Positions 6,320 to 14,229 of a DNA stretch of 20,008 nt are shown here, in pieces. The DNA is taken from assembly GCA_905209435.1 (NCBI GenBank), contig CAJLTE010000061.1, positions 1-20,008 on the forward strand. Direction: 5' to 3'. The position numbers were made by a program, and so were the translations under genes. How positions within the stretch are numbered: position 1 is the stretch's first letter; each line of letters opens with the position of its first letter. The DNA comes from an uncultured Blautia sp. (GTDB lineage: Bacteria; Bacillota_A; Clostridia; Lachnospirales; Lachnospiraceae). The notes beneath the pieces were generated by a model. The model was given only the letters and a program-made list of their open reading frames with translations. It searched no databases and was not told the DNA's origin.

Positions 6320-8053
6320 ATGACGTTTAAAGAGAAATTACAACATAAATATGCCCTTTCTGAGCAGGGCGCAAAGGATATGCTGAAAGGATTTGTTACA
6401 GTAACGATTTCTAATATTATCCTTATGCTGCCGGTGGGAATGCTCTATATGCTGGTTAAAAATTATATGAATCATATCCTTGAGGGAAAAGGAATCATGT
6501 TTGCAGTGGGATGCATCCTCTGTCTGCTCCTTATCGGAATTACTACATATATTCAGTATAACGCAACGTTTTTATCCACTTATGTAGAAAGCGGCGTACG
6601 CCGTATCAGTCTTGCAGAAAAGCTTCGCAAAATTCCACTGTCTTTCTTCGGAAAGAAAGATTTATCAGATCTGACAAGTACGATCATGGCAGACTGCGCC
6701 ACACTGGAAACCGCATCCTCACACTGGATCCCGGAACTGTTTGGTGCCTGTATTTCCACAGCATTGGTTGCACTGAGCTTGTTCTTCTTTGACTGGAGAA
6801 TGGCAATCGCAGCATTATGGGTACTGCCTGTTTCTTTCCTGATCGTAGCGTGCTCCGGCAATGTCCAGAGAAATCTTGGCAGACGCCAGATGGAACTGAA
6901 AATGGCATGTGCAGACGGCATCCAGGAGTGCCTGGAAACCGTCCGTGACCTGAAAGCCAACAATGCCCAGGAAGAGTACATGGCAGCACTGGACAAAAAA
7001 ATCAAGGCAGTAGAGAAACACGCAGTTACCACAGAACTTGGAACCGCATTGTTTGTATCCGGCGCGCAGATGATCCTGAAATTTGGCATTGCAACTGTTG
7101 CCCTGACAGGAAGTATCTTCCTTGCAAAAGGCGAGATCGATGTTCTGACGTTCTTCCTGTTCCTGCTTCTGGTGTCCAGACTTTATGATCCTATGCAGAT
7201 TTCCCTTCAGAACCTTGCGGCCATTATTTCCGCAGATGTACAGTGCAAACGTATGGATGAGATTTTATCTCATGACATCCAGACAGGAACAGATCAGCTC
7301 ACAAACAAAGGATATGATATCGAATTCAACCATGTAGGATTTGCATATAATGACAGAGAAGATGTACTCAAAGATGTCACATTTACGGCAAAACAGGGAG
7401 AGGTAACCGCATTGATTGGCCCGTCCGGAGGCGGAAAGACAACAGTCTCCAGACTGGCATCACGTTTCTGGGATATCAGCAAAGGTCAGATTAAAGTCGG
7501 CGGTATGGATATTTCCCAAATTGATCCGGAAGCCCTTATGTCGCTATATTCAATTGTATTCCAGGATGTGACTTTGTTTAACAATTCCATTATGGAGAAC
7601 ATTCGAATCGGAAGACAAAATGCAACAGACGAAGAGGTCATCGCGGCAGCGAAACTGGCGCACTGCGACGAATTTGCAGAGAAACTCCCAAATGGATGGA
7701 ATACTATGATCGGTGAAAACGGCTCCGGCCTTTCCGGCGGTGAACGCCAGCGAATCTCTATTGCCCGTGCCTTCCTGAAAGATGCCCCGATCATCCTTCT
7801 CGACGAAGCAACTGCATCCCTGGACGTAGACAACGAAACCCTCATTCAGGAATCCCTCTCCCGCCTGATCCAGGATAAGACAGTTATGATCATCGCTCAC
7901 CGCATGCGTACAGTCGCAGAGGCAGATAAGATAGTAGTTCTCAAAGACGGCATAGTAGCAGAACAGGGCAGCCCGGCAGAACTGGAAAAACAGCATGGTA
8001 TCTATCAGCATATGATGGAAACGCAGATGCAGGCAGCGGGATGGAAATTGTAA
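6320..8053 (+). CDS. ABC transporter, fused permease/ATPase subunit 2
   Basis: 577 residues from the ATG at 6320, one base after the subunit-1 stop and 6 bases after AGGTG. An in-frame GTG at 6311 is an alternative that would overlap the upstream gene by 8 bases. A six-helix membrane domain (about 25-310) is followed by an ATPase domain with Walker A GPSGGGKTT (about 367), FQDVTLF, signature LSGGERQR, Walker B with Asp495-Glu496, D-loop ASLD and an IIAHRM H-loop. All catalytic residues are present in both subunits, so neither ATP site appears dead, unlike many heterodimeric exporters. Translational coupling with subunit 1 suggests equal amounts of each chain. Confidence 0.9.
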   Translation: MTFKEKLQHKYALSEQGAKDMLKGFVTVTISNIILMLPVGMLYMLVKNYMNHILEGKGIMFAVGCILCLLLIGITTYIQYNATFLSTYVESGVRRISLAEKLRKIPLSFFGKKDLSDLTSTIMADCATLETASSHWIPELFGACISTALVALSLFFFDWRMAIAALWVLPVSFLIVACSGNVQRNLGRRQMELKMACADGIQECLETVRDLKANNAQEEYMAALDKKIKAVEKHAVTTELGTALFVSGAQMILKFGIATVALTGSIFLAKGEIDVLTFFLFLLLVSRLYDPMQISLQNLAAIISADVQCKRMDEILSHDIQTGTDQLTNKGYDIEFNHVGFAYNDREDVLKDVTFTAKQGEVTALIGPSGGGKTTVSRLASRFWDISKGQIKVGGMDISQIDPEALMSLYSIVFQDVTLFNNSIMENIRIGRQNATDEEVIAAAKLAHCDEFAEKLPNGWNTMIGENGSGLSGGERQRISIARAFLKDAPIILLDEATASLDVDNETLIQESLSRLIQDKTVMIIAHRMRTVAEADKIVVLKDGIVAEQGSPAELEKQHGIYQHMMETQMQAAGWKL

Positions 8054-8098
8054 GTTTTATATTTTTCTAAAAGTGTAATTAATAAACAATGATCAATA

Positions 8099-8145
8099 CT
8101 TAGAATATGGACATTCTCCACGAAGAGTAATCAGCATATTCTAAG
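8099..8145. repeat. 11-bp inverted repeat after the ABC operon
   Basis: CTTAGAATATG (8099-8109) and CATATTCTAAG (8135-8145) are perfect complements with a 25-base loop. There is no U-run on either side, so it is not a standard terminator. It could be an RNA 3'-end stabiliser or a protein site. Confidence 0.5.
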
Positions 8146-8204
8146 AGTAATGTAGTACTATTGAGATAATGGCACGATGAGCATTCGGTATTACAATAAA
8201 TGAT

Positions 8205-8247
8205 GAGACACATGGATAGTCGGAATGACTGTCCGTGTGTCTCTTTT
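8205..8247 (+). terminator. Terminator hairpin downstream of the ABC operon
   Basis: A 17-bp stem (8205-8221 with 8227-8243, two G-T pairs) has a 5-base loop and ends in TTTT. It is the first good terminator after the ABC stop at 8053. Confidence 0.75.
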
Positions 8248-8440
8248 AGCGTCGGTGACTTTTCATGAAGTATTAAAAAAGTAAAACATATCTGTATCGC
8301 AGCGCTTGTTTTGTATAATTTCAAATATCCTGATACATATTTCTCTAACAATAATGAAATGGATAAATCCCTACTGAATGTAAGAAGATTGCCCATAAAT
8401 ATATTGTAGTAGTTAAAAAAATTGTCACATACAAATAACA
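8248..8440. other. AT-rich intergenic stretch with no recognised feature
   Basis: No open frame with a ribosome site, no clear promoter and no strong hairpin is seen here. It separates the ABC terminator from the 196-bp palindromic element. Confidence 0.5.
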
Positions 8441-8636
8441 GCATAAAAATCTCTTCTTTGCAGTACATCTGCAGGAGTCGTAGTAACTCTTAGGTTGCGA
8501 AAATTTGCGTTATGTCAGAAAAATTCACTGTCTGAGCGAAGCGAGTTTGAATTTTTCTGACATGCTTTTAGCAAATTTCCGGAACCTTAGTGTTACTAGA
8601 CCCCGAAGCCGTACTGTAAAGAAGAGATTTTTATGC
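8441..8636. mobile_element. 196-bp imperfect palindromic element (MITE-like)
   Basis: The ends are a 26-bp terminal inverted repeat matching at 25 positions (8441-8466 with 8611-8636; both arms begin GCATAAAAATCTCTTCTTT). The inner parts pair at roughly 80 percent, and the core is a perfect 16-bp stem (ATGTCAGAAAAATTCA, 8512-8527, with 8548-8563) closing a 20-base loop that contains GAGCGAAGCGAG. It has no coding capacity; a minus-strand open frame crossing it is an artefact. Size, terminal repeats and lack of a gene fit a miniature inverted-repeat element. A folded RNA or bacterial interspersed repeat is the alternative. No clear target-site duplication is present. Confidence 0.6.
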
Positions 8637-8702
8637 GTCCCTATTATAGTAGAACATTCCATCAAAAAAGAACAATAATAATTACAAATATACAATCAAA
8701 CG

Positions 8703-8711
8703 TGTTATAAT
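8703..8711 (+). promoter_or_regulatory. Extended -10 promoter of the DUF1002 gene
   Basis: TGTTATAAT is a perfect extended -10 (TGn plus TATAAT). The -35 region is poor (TTACAA near 8682), which extended -10 promoters tolerate. Confidence 0.6.
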
Positions 8712-8777
8712 ACCAATATCAATCCGAATAGAAGATTTTAACTCAAAATCCAAACACATATCAGGGAGGTTTATATT

Positions 8778-10358
8778 ATGAAAAAAGTAAAATCAGCAGC
8801 AGCACTCTTATGCAGTGCGTGCCTGGTACTCTCCGGAACAGCAGTACCGACAATGGCAGATTCCATGAAAGTTGTTACACTGGGTGCGGATCTTTCCAGT
8901 GACCAGAAAAATACAATGATGAAATACTTCAATGTAAGCAGTGATCAGGTACAGATTCTCACAATTACAAATCAGGATGAAAGAGATCACTTAAGTGCTT
9001 ACGTTCCGCTTGAACAGATCGGAACTAGAACAGTGAGCTGTGCATATGTGAAACCAACACAGTCCGGCGGAATCAAAGTTCGTACAGCCAATCTCAACTG
9101 GGTAACCTGCAACATGATCGCAACATCACTTTCCACATCCGGAGTTAAGAACTGTGAAGTAGTAGCTGCATGCCCGTTCGAAGTATCCGGTACAGGCGCT
9201 CTGACAGGAATCCAGATGGCATATGAGTCAGCTACAGGCGAACAGCTTGACAGTACTAAGAAAGAACTTGCCACAGAAGAAATGGTAGTAACAGGAAACC
9301 TTGCAGATGAGGTTGGTAAGAATGATGCTACAACTGTTATGAACAAATCTAAGATGCAGGTTATTAAAGATAACGTTCAGAATGCGGATGAAATCTATAA
9401 TATCGTAGTAAATATAGCACAGGAAAATAACGTAAATCTTGATTCTGATCAGATTAACAAAATTGTAGACCTTCTGGAGCAGATCGCACAGCAGGGTTAT
9501 AATTATGATGATGTAAAGGCAACTCTGGAGCAGGTAGATCAGAATACATCCGGTGACAGTAATGAGATTGGTGATATTGCAGATGAAGAAGATAATACTG
9601 TTAATGCCGGTGATACTTCAGATGAAGACGATATCTTAAACAATGTTGACAATAGTGCACTTGGCGGACAGGTTGTAGAGAGTTCCACAGAGAATCCATC
9701 TCTGGAACAGGAAACAGGTCTGATCGAGGATGATGAAGCAAATCAGACTGACGGAGATCTTCAGGAAACAGGTGCACCTGAGGAAACAGATGGCGAAGAA
9801 ATAACGGATGACAGTACATTTGGCAATACAGACGAAGGAGATATGAATTCTGAATCTGATACAGAAGCAGTCGATAGTGAAACTGCAACAGATGAACTGG
9901 ATACTTCTTCTTTGACAGAAGATCAGCTTACATTATTTAATAAGGCTGAGAACTTCTGTAAAGGAGAGTACGAGGGTGATGCAGACGCTCTTGCAACAGC
10001 CATGGATGATGAAACAGCAACAGCATCTGTAACCATGGACGCTGAGAATGGTGCAACACTTTCAAAAGAAGTTGAAAAAGCTTATCTGAAAGTCCTTACT
10101 GATGGAACTGATTCCTATCAGGCAGACGGAACAGAAATTTATATGAGCACAGAGCTCAATATGGTAGATAAATCCATGAAAGAGATTTTTGGTTTAAGTG
10201 AAGGCACACAGGCAAGTCCTGAACTCAGTGAACTTTCTGATGATGACAGACAGACTTTGTATAATGAAACAATGAAATTCTTCGAGAAACTTTACGGAGA
10301 GAGCACAGAGACATATAATACAGAGGATGCTGCAGATACTGAAGATTATGCTGAATAA
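8778..10358 (+). CDS. Secreted DUF1002-domain protein (YpuA-like)
   Basis: 526 residues. A signal peptide covers about residues 1-27 (KKVKSAAALLCSACLVLSG, cleavage near TMA-DS). Residues about 30-260 match the DUF1002 family as I know it from Bacillus YpuA, including VTLGADLSSDQKNTMMKYF near the start and helical repeats ending near DDVKATLEQV. A linker very rich in Asp, Glu, Ser and Thr (about 263-380) leads to a C-terminal helical segment (about 385-510). AGGGAGG lies 8 bases before the ATG. The protein is probably exported and envelope-associated; its biochemical role is not known. The acidic linker resembles that of the NlpC/P60 protein at 18290 in composition. The GNAT gene overlaps its end. 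Confidence 0.85.
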   Translation: MKKVKSAAALLCSACLVLSGTAVPTMADSMKVVTLGADLSSDQKNTMMKYFNVSSDQVQILTITNQDERDHLSAYVPLEQIGTRTVSCAYVKPTQSGGIKVRTANLNWVTCNMIATSLSTSGVKNCEVVAACPFEVSGTGALTGIQMAYESATGEQLDSTKKELATEEMVVTGNLADEVGKNDATTVMNKSKMQVIKDNVQNADEIYNIVVNIAQENNVNLDSDQINKIVDLLEQIAQQGYNYDDVKATLEQVDQNTSGDSNEIGDIADEEDNTVNAGDTSDEDDILNNVDNSALGGQVVESSTENPSLEQETGLIEDDEANQTDGDLQETGAPEETDGEEITDDSTFGNTDEGDMNSESDTEAVDSETATDELDTSSLTEDQLTLFNKAENFCKGEYEGDADALATAMDDETATASVTMDAENGATLSKEVEKAYLKVLTDGTDSYQADGTEIYMSTELNMVDKSMKEIFGLSEGTQASPELSELSDDDRQTLYNETMKFFEKLYGESTETYNTEDAADTEDYAE

Positions 10359-10893
10359 TCGTGACAGCCAGAGAAAGCAGTTTCTGATACGAAGAGCAGA
10401 AGAGACTGATATTCCCGGAATCATGTCTGTGATGAATGAAGCTCGAAATGACGAGAAACATCCGGACTGGTTTGTACCTGATAATGAGAGATATATCCGA
10501 AATCATTTAAACGGAAATGGTTATGTGATCGTAGCGGAGTCCACAGAGGGTGGGATTGCAGGTTTCTTCCTTATTAAATATCCTGAGAGTGAGGAAGATA
10601 ATCTGGGAACTTATCTTGATTTTGACAGAGAACAGCTTACACATGTAGCAGTTATGGATTCGGCAGTTGTGGGTAGTATCTACAGAGGCAATGGCTTGCA
10701 GGGACGGATGCTGGAAGCAGCAGAGAGTTTACTGGATTTAGACAAATACTATTATCTGATGTGCACCATCCATCCGGATAATCAGTTCAGCAGAAATAAC
10801 ATGGAGAGTCATGGATATGAAGTGAAGAAATTGGCGCTTTGCTATGGCGGCCTGCCAAGGTGTATACTTCTGAAAAATCTGAGAAAATCTTAA
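10348..10893 (+). CDS. GNAT-family N-acetyltransferase
   Basis: 181 residues from the ATG at 10348, which overlaps the last codons of the DUF1002 gene; the in-frame ATG at 10327 is an alternative. Neither has a strong ribosome site, so translation probably depends on coupling. The GNAT fold is indicated by the opening FLIRRAEETDIPGIMSVMN, a central strand LTHVAVMDSAVVGSIYRG, the acetyl-CoA loop RGNGLQGRML (about residue 113) and the end NNMESHGYEVKKLALCYGG. It would transfer acetyl from acetyl-CoA to an amine of unknown identity. The overlap suggests joint expression with the DUF1002 protein, although that protein is secreted and this one is cytosolic. Confidence 0.85.
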   Translation: MLNNRDSQRKQFLIRRAEETDIPGIMSVMNEARNDEKHPDWFVPDNERYIRNHLNGNGYVIVAESTEGGIAGFFLIKYPESEEDNLGTYLDFDREQLTHVAVMDSAVVGSIYRGNGLQGRMLEAAESLLDLDKYYYLMCTIHPDNQFSRNNMESHGYEVKKLALCYGGLPRCILLKNLRKS

Positions 10894-10927
10894 AAAAATA
10901 CTAAAAAGAAAAGAAAGTAATAAGAAA

Positions 10928-10964
10928 CAGCCGGTGAAATTTCTGTGATTTCGCCGGCTGCTTT
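10928..10964 (+). terminator. Terminator after the DUF1002-GNAT operon
   Basis: A 13-bp stem with one G-T pair (CAGCCGG at 10928, CCGGCTG at 10954-10960) has a 7-base loop and a short T-run (CTTTG). Confidence 0.65.
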
Positions 10965-10994
10965 GTGTTATATGTAGAAAAAAGAAAATGAATG

Positions 10995-11003
10995 TGATAG
11001 AAT
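10995..11003 (+). promoter_or_regulatory. Extended -10 promoter of the rRNA methyltransferase gene
   Basis: TGATAGAAT is an extended -10. TAGAAA at 10975-10980, 17 bases upstream, is a partial -35. Confidence 0.5.
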
Positions 11004-11033
11004 GGGTGATTAGAAACAGAAATTTGGATACTG

Positions 11034-11039
11034 AGGAGG
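11034..11039 (+). promoter_or_regulatory. Ribosome binding site that sets the methyltransferase start
   Basis: AGGAGG ends 1 base before the ATG at 11041 but 7 bases before the in-frame ATG at 11047, so 11047 is preferred. Confidence 0.6.
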
Positions 11040-11046
11040 AATGAGA

Positions 11047-12249
11047 ATGGGAATGGCAGTAGTAACCTTGAAGAAAGGTGAAGGACGACTTCTGAAATCC
11101 GGTGGAATGTGGATTTTTGATAATGAAATAGATACGATTATGGGCAGTTTTGAGAATGGAGACATGGTACTTGTTCATGATTTTGATGGATATCCGATGG
11201 GAAGAGGATTTATTAATACAAATTCCAAGATTACAGTACGACTGATGACCCGGGACGAGAATGTTGAGATTAATGAGGAACTTCTGGAGAAACGTGTTCG
11301 TGATGCATGGGAATATCGTAAGAAAGTAGTGGATACAAGCAGTTGCCGTCTGATCTTCGCAGAGGCAGATTTTCTTCCGGGACTTGTAGTAGATAAGTTT
11401 TCAGATGTCCTGGTAGTACAGTCCCTGGCACTGGGAATTGATCGTTTTAAGGAAATAATTGTAGATCTGATTAAGAAAGTACTTGCAGAGGATGGCATTA
11501 CAATTCGCGGTGTTTATGAGAGAAGTGATGTTAAAGTCCGAAAACAGGAGGGAATGGAACTGGTCAAAGGTTTTATTGGACCGGAATTTCCGACTCTTGT
11601 GCAGATTGAAGAGAATGGTGTGAAATACGAAGTAGATGTAAAAGATGGACAGAAGACGGGGTTCTTCCTTGATCAGAAATATAATAGACTTGCGATCCAG
11701 AAGCTCTGCAAGGGTGCAAAAGTTCTGGACTGCTTTACACATACAGGTTCCTTTGCACTGAATGCAGGAATTGCAGGTGCTGCCAGTGTGACGGGTGTGG
11801 ATGCATCTCAGCTTGCAGTAGACCAGGCAACTGCCAATGCTGCATTAAATGGCTTATCTGATAAGGTGAAATTCATCTGTGAGGATGTTTTTGAACTGCT
11901 TCCAGAACTGGAACAGAAAGGTGAGAAATTCGATGTTGTAATTCTGGACCCTCCGGCATTTACTAAGTCAAGAAATTCCATTAAGAATGCGGTAAAAGGT
12001 TACAGAGAAATCAATCTTCGTGCGATGAAACTAGTTAAGGATGGTGGTTTTCTGGCAACTTGTTCCTGTTCCCATTTCATGGATTATGAATTGTTTACCA
12101 GAACTATCGGACAGGCAGCGAAGAATGTACATAAGAGACTGCGCCAGGTGGAATACAGAACCCAGGCACCGGATCATCCGATCCTGTGGGCAGCAGATGA
12201 GTCTTATTATTTAAAATTCTACATTTTCCAGGTATGTAATGACAGATAG
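11047..12249 (+). CDS. RlmI-like class I SAM-dependent rRNA methyltransferase
   Basis: About 400 residues, the usual length for the RlmI/YccW group, which makes 5-methylcytosine in 23S rRNA. An N-terminal PUA-like domain (about 1-75, VTLKKGEGRLLKSGGMWIFD) binds RNA. A central domain with QKTGFFLDQKYNR precedes the SAM-binding motif VLDCFTHTGSFALNAG (from about 226). The catalytic region has LDPPAF (DPP at about 301-303) and TCSCSHF with Cys339 and Cys341. The gene stands alone with its own promoter. Specific rRNA position is inferred from the family only; a different cytosine target remains possible. Confidence 0.85.
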   Translation: MGMAVVTLKKGEGRLLKSGGMWIFDNEIDTIMGSFENGDMVLVHDFDGYPMGRGFINTNSKITVRLMTRDENVEINEELLEKRVRDAWEYRKKVVDTSSCRLIFAEADFLPGLVVDKFSDVLVVQSLALGIDRFKEIIVDLIKKVLAEDGITIRGVYERSDVKVRKQEGMELVKGFIGPEFPTLVQIEENGVKYEVDVKDGQKTGFFLDQKYNRLAIQKLCKGAKVLDCFTHTGSFALNAGIAGAASVTGVDASQLAVDQATANAALNGLSDKVKFICEDVFELLPELEQKGEKFDVVILDPPAFTKSRNSIKNAVKGYREINLRAMKLVKDGGFLATCSCSHFMDYELFTRTIGQAAKNVHKRLRQVEYRTQAPDHPILWAADESYYLKFYIFQVCNDR

Positions 12250-12269
12250 AAACTCAGCAGGTTATAAGG

Positions 12270-12297
12270 TGGACAATTATCTGCCGGAGTATATCAT
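12270..12297 (+). promoter_or_regulatory. Possible promoter of the flavin-reductase-like gene
   Basis: TGGACA (12270-12275) and TATCAT (12292-12297) are 16 bp apart. The match is moderate. Confidence 0.4.
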
Positions 12298-12332
12298 AAA
12301 AATATCAGATAAAAGAAAGAGAGGATACTATC

Positions 12333-12839
12333 ATGAGTTTTAAAGAAGTAAAACCAGAAGAACTGACAATGAATCCATTTACTAAGATTGGCAAAGAATG
12401 GCTTCTGATTACAGCAGGAAATGAGGAAAAATGCAACACTATGACAGCCAGCTGGGGCGCAATGGGCGTTATGTGGGGAAAGAATGCAGTAACTGTTTAT
12501 ATTCGTCCACAGAGATATACGAAAGAATTTGTAGACAGAGAGGATATTTTCACAATCTCTGTTCTTGGAAGTGATTATCGTAAGGCATTAAATTACTGCG
12601 GTACAGTTTCAGGAAAGGGTGCAGATAAAATTAAAGATGCAGGTCTGACACCATATTTCACAGATGGAACAGCAGGAATCGAAGAAGCAGATATGATCAT
12701 GGTATGCAAGAAGATGTATCATGATGAAATTAAGCCGGCATGTTTTGATGCACCGGAAAATGACAGTAAATGGTATCCTGAAAAAGATTACCACACCATG
12801 TATATTGCAGAGGTTCTGAAAGTTTTTGTAAGAGAATAG
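12333..12839 (+). CDS. Flavin-reductase-like / flavoredoxin-type FMN-binding protein
   Basis: 168 residues, the usual size of the flavin-reductase-like split-barrel family. Recognisable wording includes WLLITAG, then NTMTASWGAMGVMWGKNAVTVYIRPQ, in which the T-A/S-W-G segment lines the FMN site, followed by RYTKEFVDREDIFTISVL and CGTVSGKGADK. Such proteins bind FMN and pass electrons or reduce flavin with NAD(P)H; the partner is unknown. GAGAGGA lies about 7 bases before the ATG. No operon partner is obvious: 83 bases separate it from the methyltransferase and 107 from the next gene. Confidence 0.85.
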   Translation: MSFKEVKPEELTMNPFTKIGKEWLLITAGNEEKCNTMTASWGAMGVMWGKNAVTVYIRPQRYTKEFVDREDIFTISVLGSDYRKALNYCGTVSGKGADKIKDAGLTPYFTDGTAGIEEADMIMVCKKMYHDEIKPACFDAPENDSKWYPEKDYHTMYIAEVLKVFVRE

Positions 12840-12946
12840 ATAAAACATGCATTTTACTTTCTGGACATATTATATACATGAAAATGGCACACAGAACAGT
12901 AAAATAAGACGACTGTTCATAGTATGAGCAGTAAAAGAGGTAATTT

Positions 12947-13357
12947 ATGAGAGATAAATTAAACAAATTTATGCAGGGACGCTATGGGGTAGATCAGTTT
13001 TCAAGGTTTATTCTGGGAGTAGCACTTTTTATTATTGTAGTAGGTTCTTTTGTGAGAAGAAATGCTGCTGGAAGTATTTTGGATACAATAGGTTTAATCC
13101 TTATTATTTATACCTATTTCAGAATTCTGTCCAGAAATGTTTCTGCCCGTTATGCGGAAAATCAGAAATATTTAGGGTATACGCAGAAAATTCGTATGCA
13201 GTTCAGCAGAGAAAAGAATATGATGGCGCAGAGAAAGACTCATCATATCTACACTTGTCCGGGCTGCGGGCAGAAAATCCGCATTCCGAGAGGAAAGGGA
13301 CAGAAAGTAGAAATCGAATGCCCGAAGTGTCATGAGAAATTTATAAAAAGACGTTAG
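12947..13357 (+). CDS. Small membrane protein with C-terminal zinc ribbon
   Basis: 136 residues. Two hydrophobic segments (about 21-37 and 43-60) form a membrane hairpin. A basic linker (about 61-100) is followed by a zinc ribbon: CPGCGQKIRI and, about 17 residues later, CPKCHEKF, giving four ligand cysteines in two CPxC pairs. RBS AGAGGT is upstream. I do not recognise a named family with a known function; the ribbon resembles zinc-ribbon modules that bind nucleic acid or protein. It lies 29 bases before the DUF5685 gene and in the same direction, so it is likely part of an operon with DUF5685 and the J-domain protein. Confidence 0.8.
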   Translation: MRDKLNKFMQGRYGVDQFSRFILGVALFIIVVGSFVRRNAAGSILDTIGLILIIYTYFRILSRNVSARYAENQKYLGYTQKIRMQFSREKNMMAQRKTHHIYTCPGCGQKIRIPRGKGQKVEIECPKCHEKFIKRR

Positions 13358-13386
13358 TGCAGCGAAAATTATAAAACGGAGGAATT

Positions 13387-14229
13387 ATGTTTGGATATGT
13401 AGTATTAAATAAGCCAGAGATAAAGTTCAAGGATTTTGACTTATATCGGTCCTTTTACTGCGGTCTGTGCAGAGAACTGAAAGAAAAGTATGGAATATCC
13501 GGACAGATTTCTCTGACCTATGATATGACTTTTGTTGTAATCCTGCTGAGTGCACTTTATGAGCCGGATACAAAAAAAGATTCGACCAGATGTATTATTC
13601 ATCCGGTTCGTAAACAACCGGTCCGGAGAAATGAAGTTACAGAATATGCAGCAGATATGAACGTACTTCTTACCTATTATAAATGCAGAGATGATTGGGA
13701 AGATGAGAAGAAAGTTACTGCCCTTGGATATTCAAAGGTTTTGCATGGAAAAGTACGAGAGCTGAATCAGAAATATCCAGGGAAAGCGCAGCGAATACAG
13801 CAGCTTCTCAGAGAACTTTCTGAAATGGAGAAAGCAGGTGAACGTGACATTGACAAAATGTCCGGCTGTTTTGGCAAAATCATGGAAGAAATCTTTGCAT
13901 GGAAACAGGATGTATGGGAGAAGACCTTGCGGAGAATGGGGTTCTTTCTTGGTAAATTTATTTATCTTCTGGATGCATACGACGATGTGGAAGAGGACAT
14001 AAAAAACAATAATTACAATCCTTTTTCAGAACAATATATAATGGAAGCATTCGATGAGCAGGTACGTCAGCTTCTGATCATGATGATGGCACAGACCTGC
14101 AGGGAGTTTGAGAAACTTCCTATTATAGAATATACAGATATTTTGAGAAATATTCTTTACTCTGGCGTGTGGGTACGTTTTGAGATGATCCATAAGCAGA
14201 GAGAAGAATCAGGGGAGAAGAAAGAATGA
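13387..14229 (+). CDS. DUF5685-family protein
   Basis: 280 residues, matching DUF5685 as I know it by the N-terminal [19 protein letters not shown], then [13 protein letters not shown] (a Cys-x-x-Cys pair), [19 protein letters not shown], and the Asp-rich [23 protein letters not shown] near residues 195-217. The protein is mostly helical. The Asp-rich helix and the earlier Y-D-M-T-F helix recall the paired Asp motifs of all-helical isoprenoid synthases, but I cannot show homology. Function is unknown. A GGAGG ribosome site lies 5 bases before the ATG. Its stop overlaps the start of the J-domain gene by ATGA, so the two are translationally coupled and probably act together. Confidence 0.8.
   Translation: MFGYVVLNKPEIKFKDFDLYRSFYCGLCRELKEKYGISGQISLTYDMTFVVILLSALYEPDTKKDSTRCIIHPVRKQPVRRNEVTEYAADMNVLLTYYKCRDDWEDEKKVTALGYSKVLHGKVRELNQKYPGKAQRIQQLLRELSEMEKAGERDIDKMSGCFGKIMEEIFAWKQDVWEKTLRRMGFFLGKFIYLLDAYDDVEEDIKNNNYNPFSEQYIMEAFDEQVRQLLIMMMAQTCREFEKLPIIEYTDILRNILYSGVWVRFEMIHKQREESGEKKE

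Noticed and set aside
8100..8468. Minus-strand 122-residue open frame after the ABC operon
   Set aside because: It crosses a terminator and the end of the palindromic element, has no ribosome site, and its composition is unlike the neighbouring genes.
8402..8652. Near-identical TATTrTAGTAG at 8402-8412 and 8642-8652 as a target-site duplication
   Set aside because: The copies lie 28 and 5 bases from the element ends and differ at one base, so they are not true flanking duplications.
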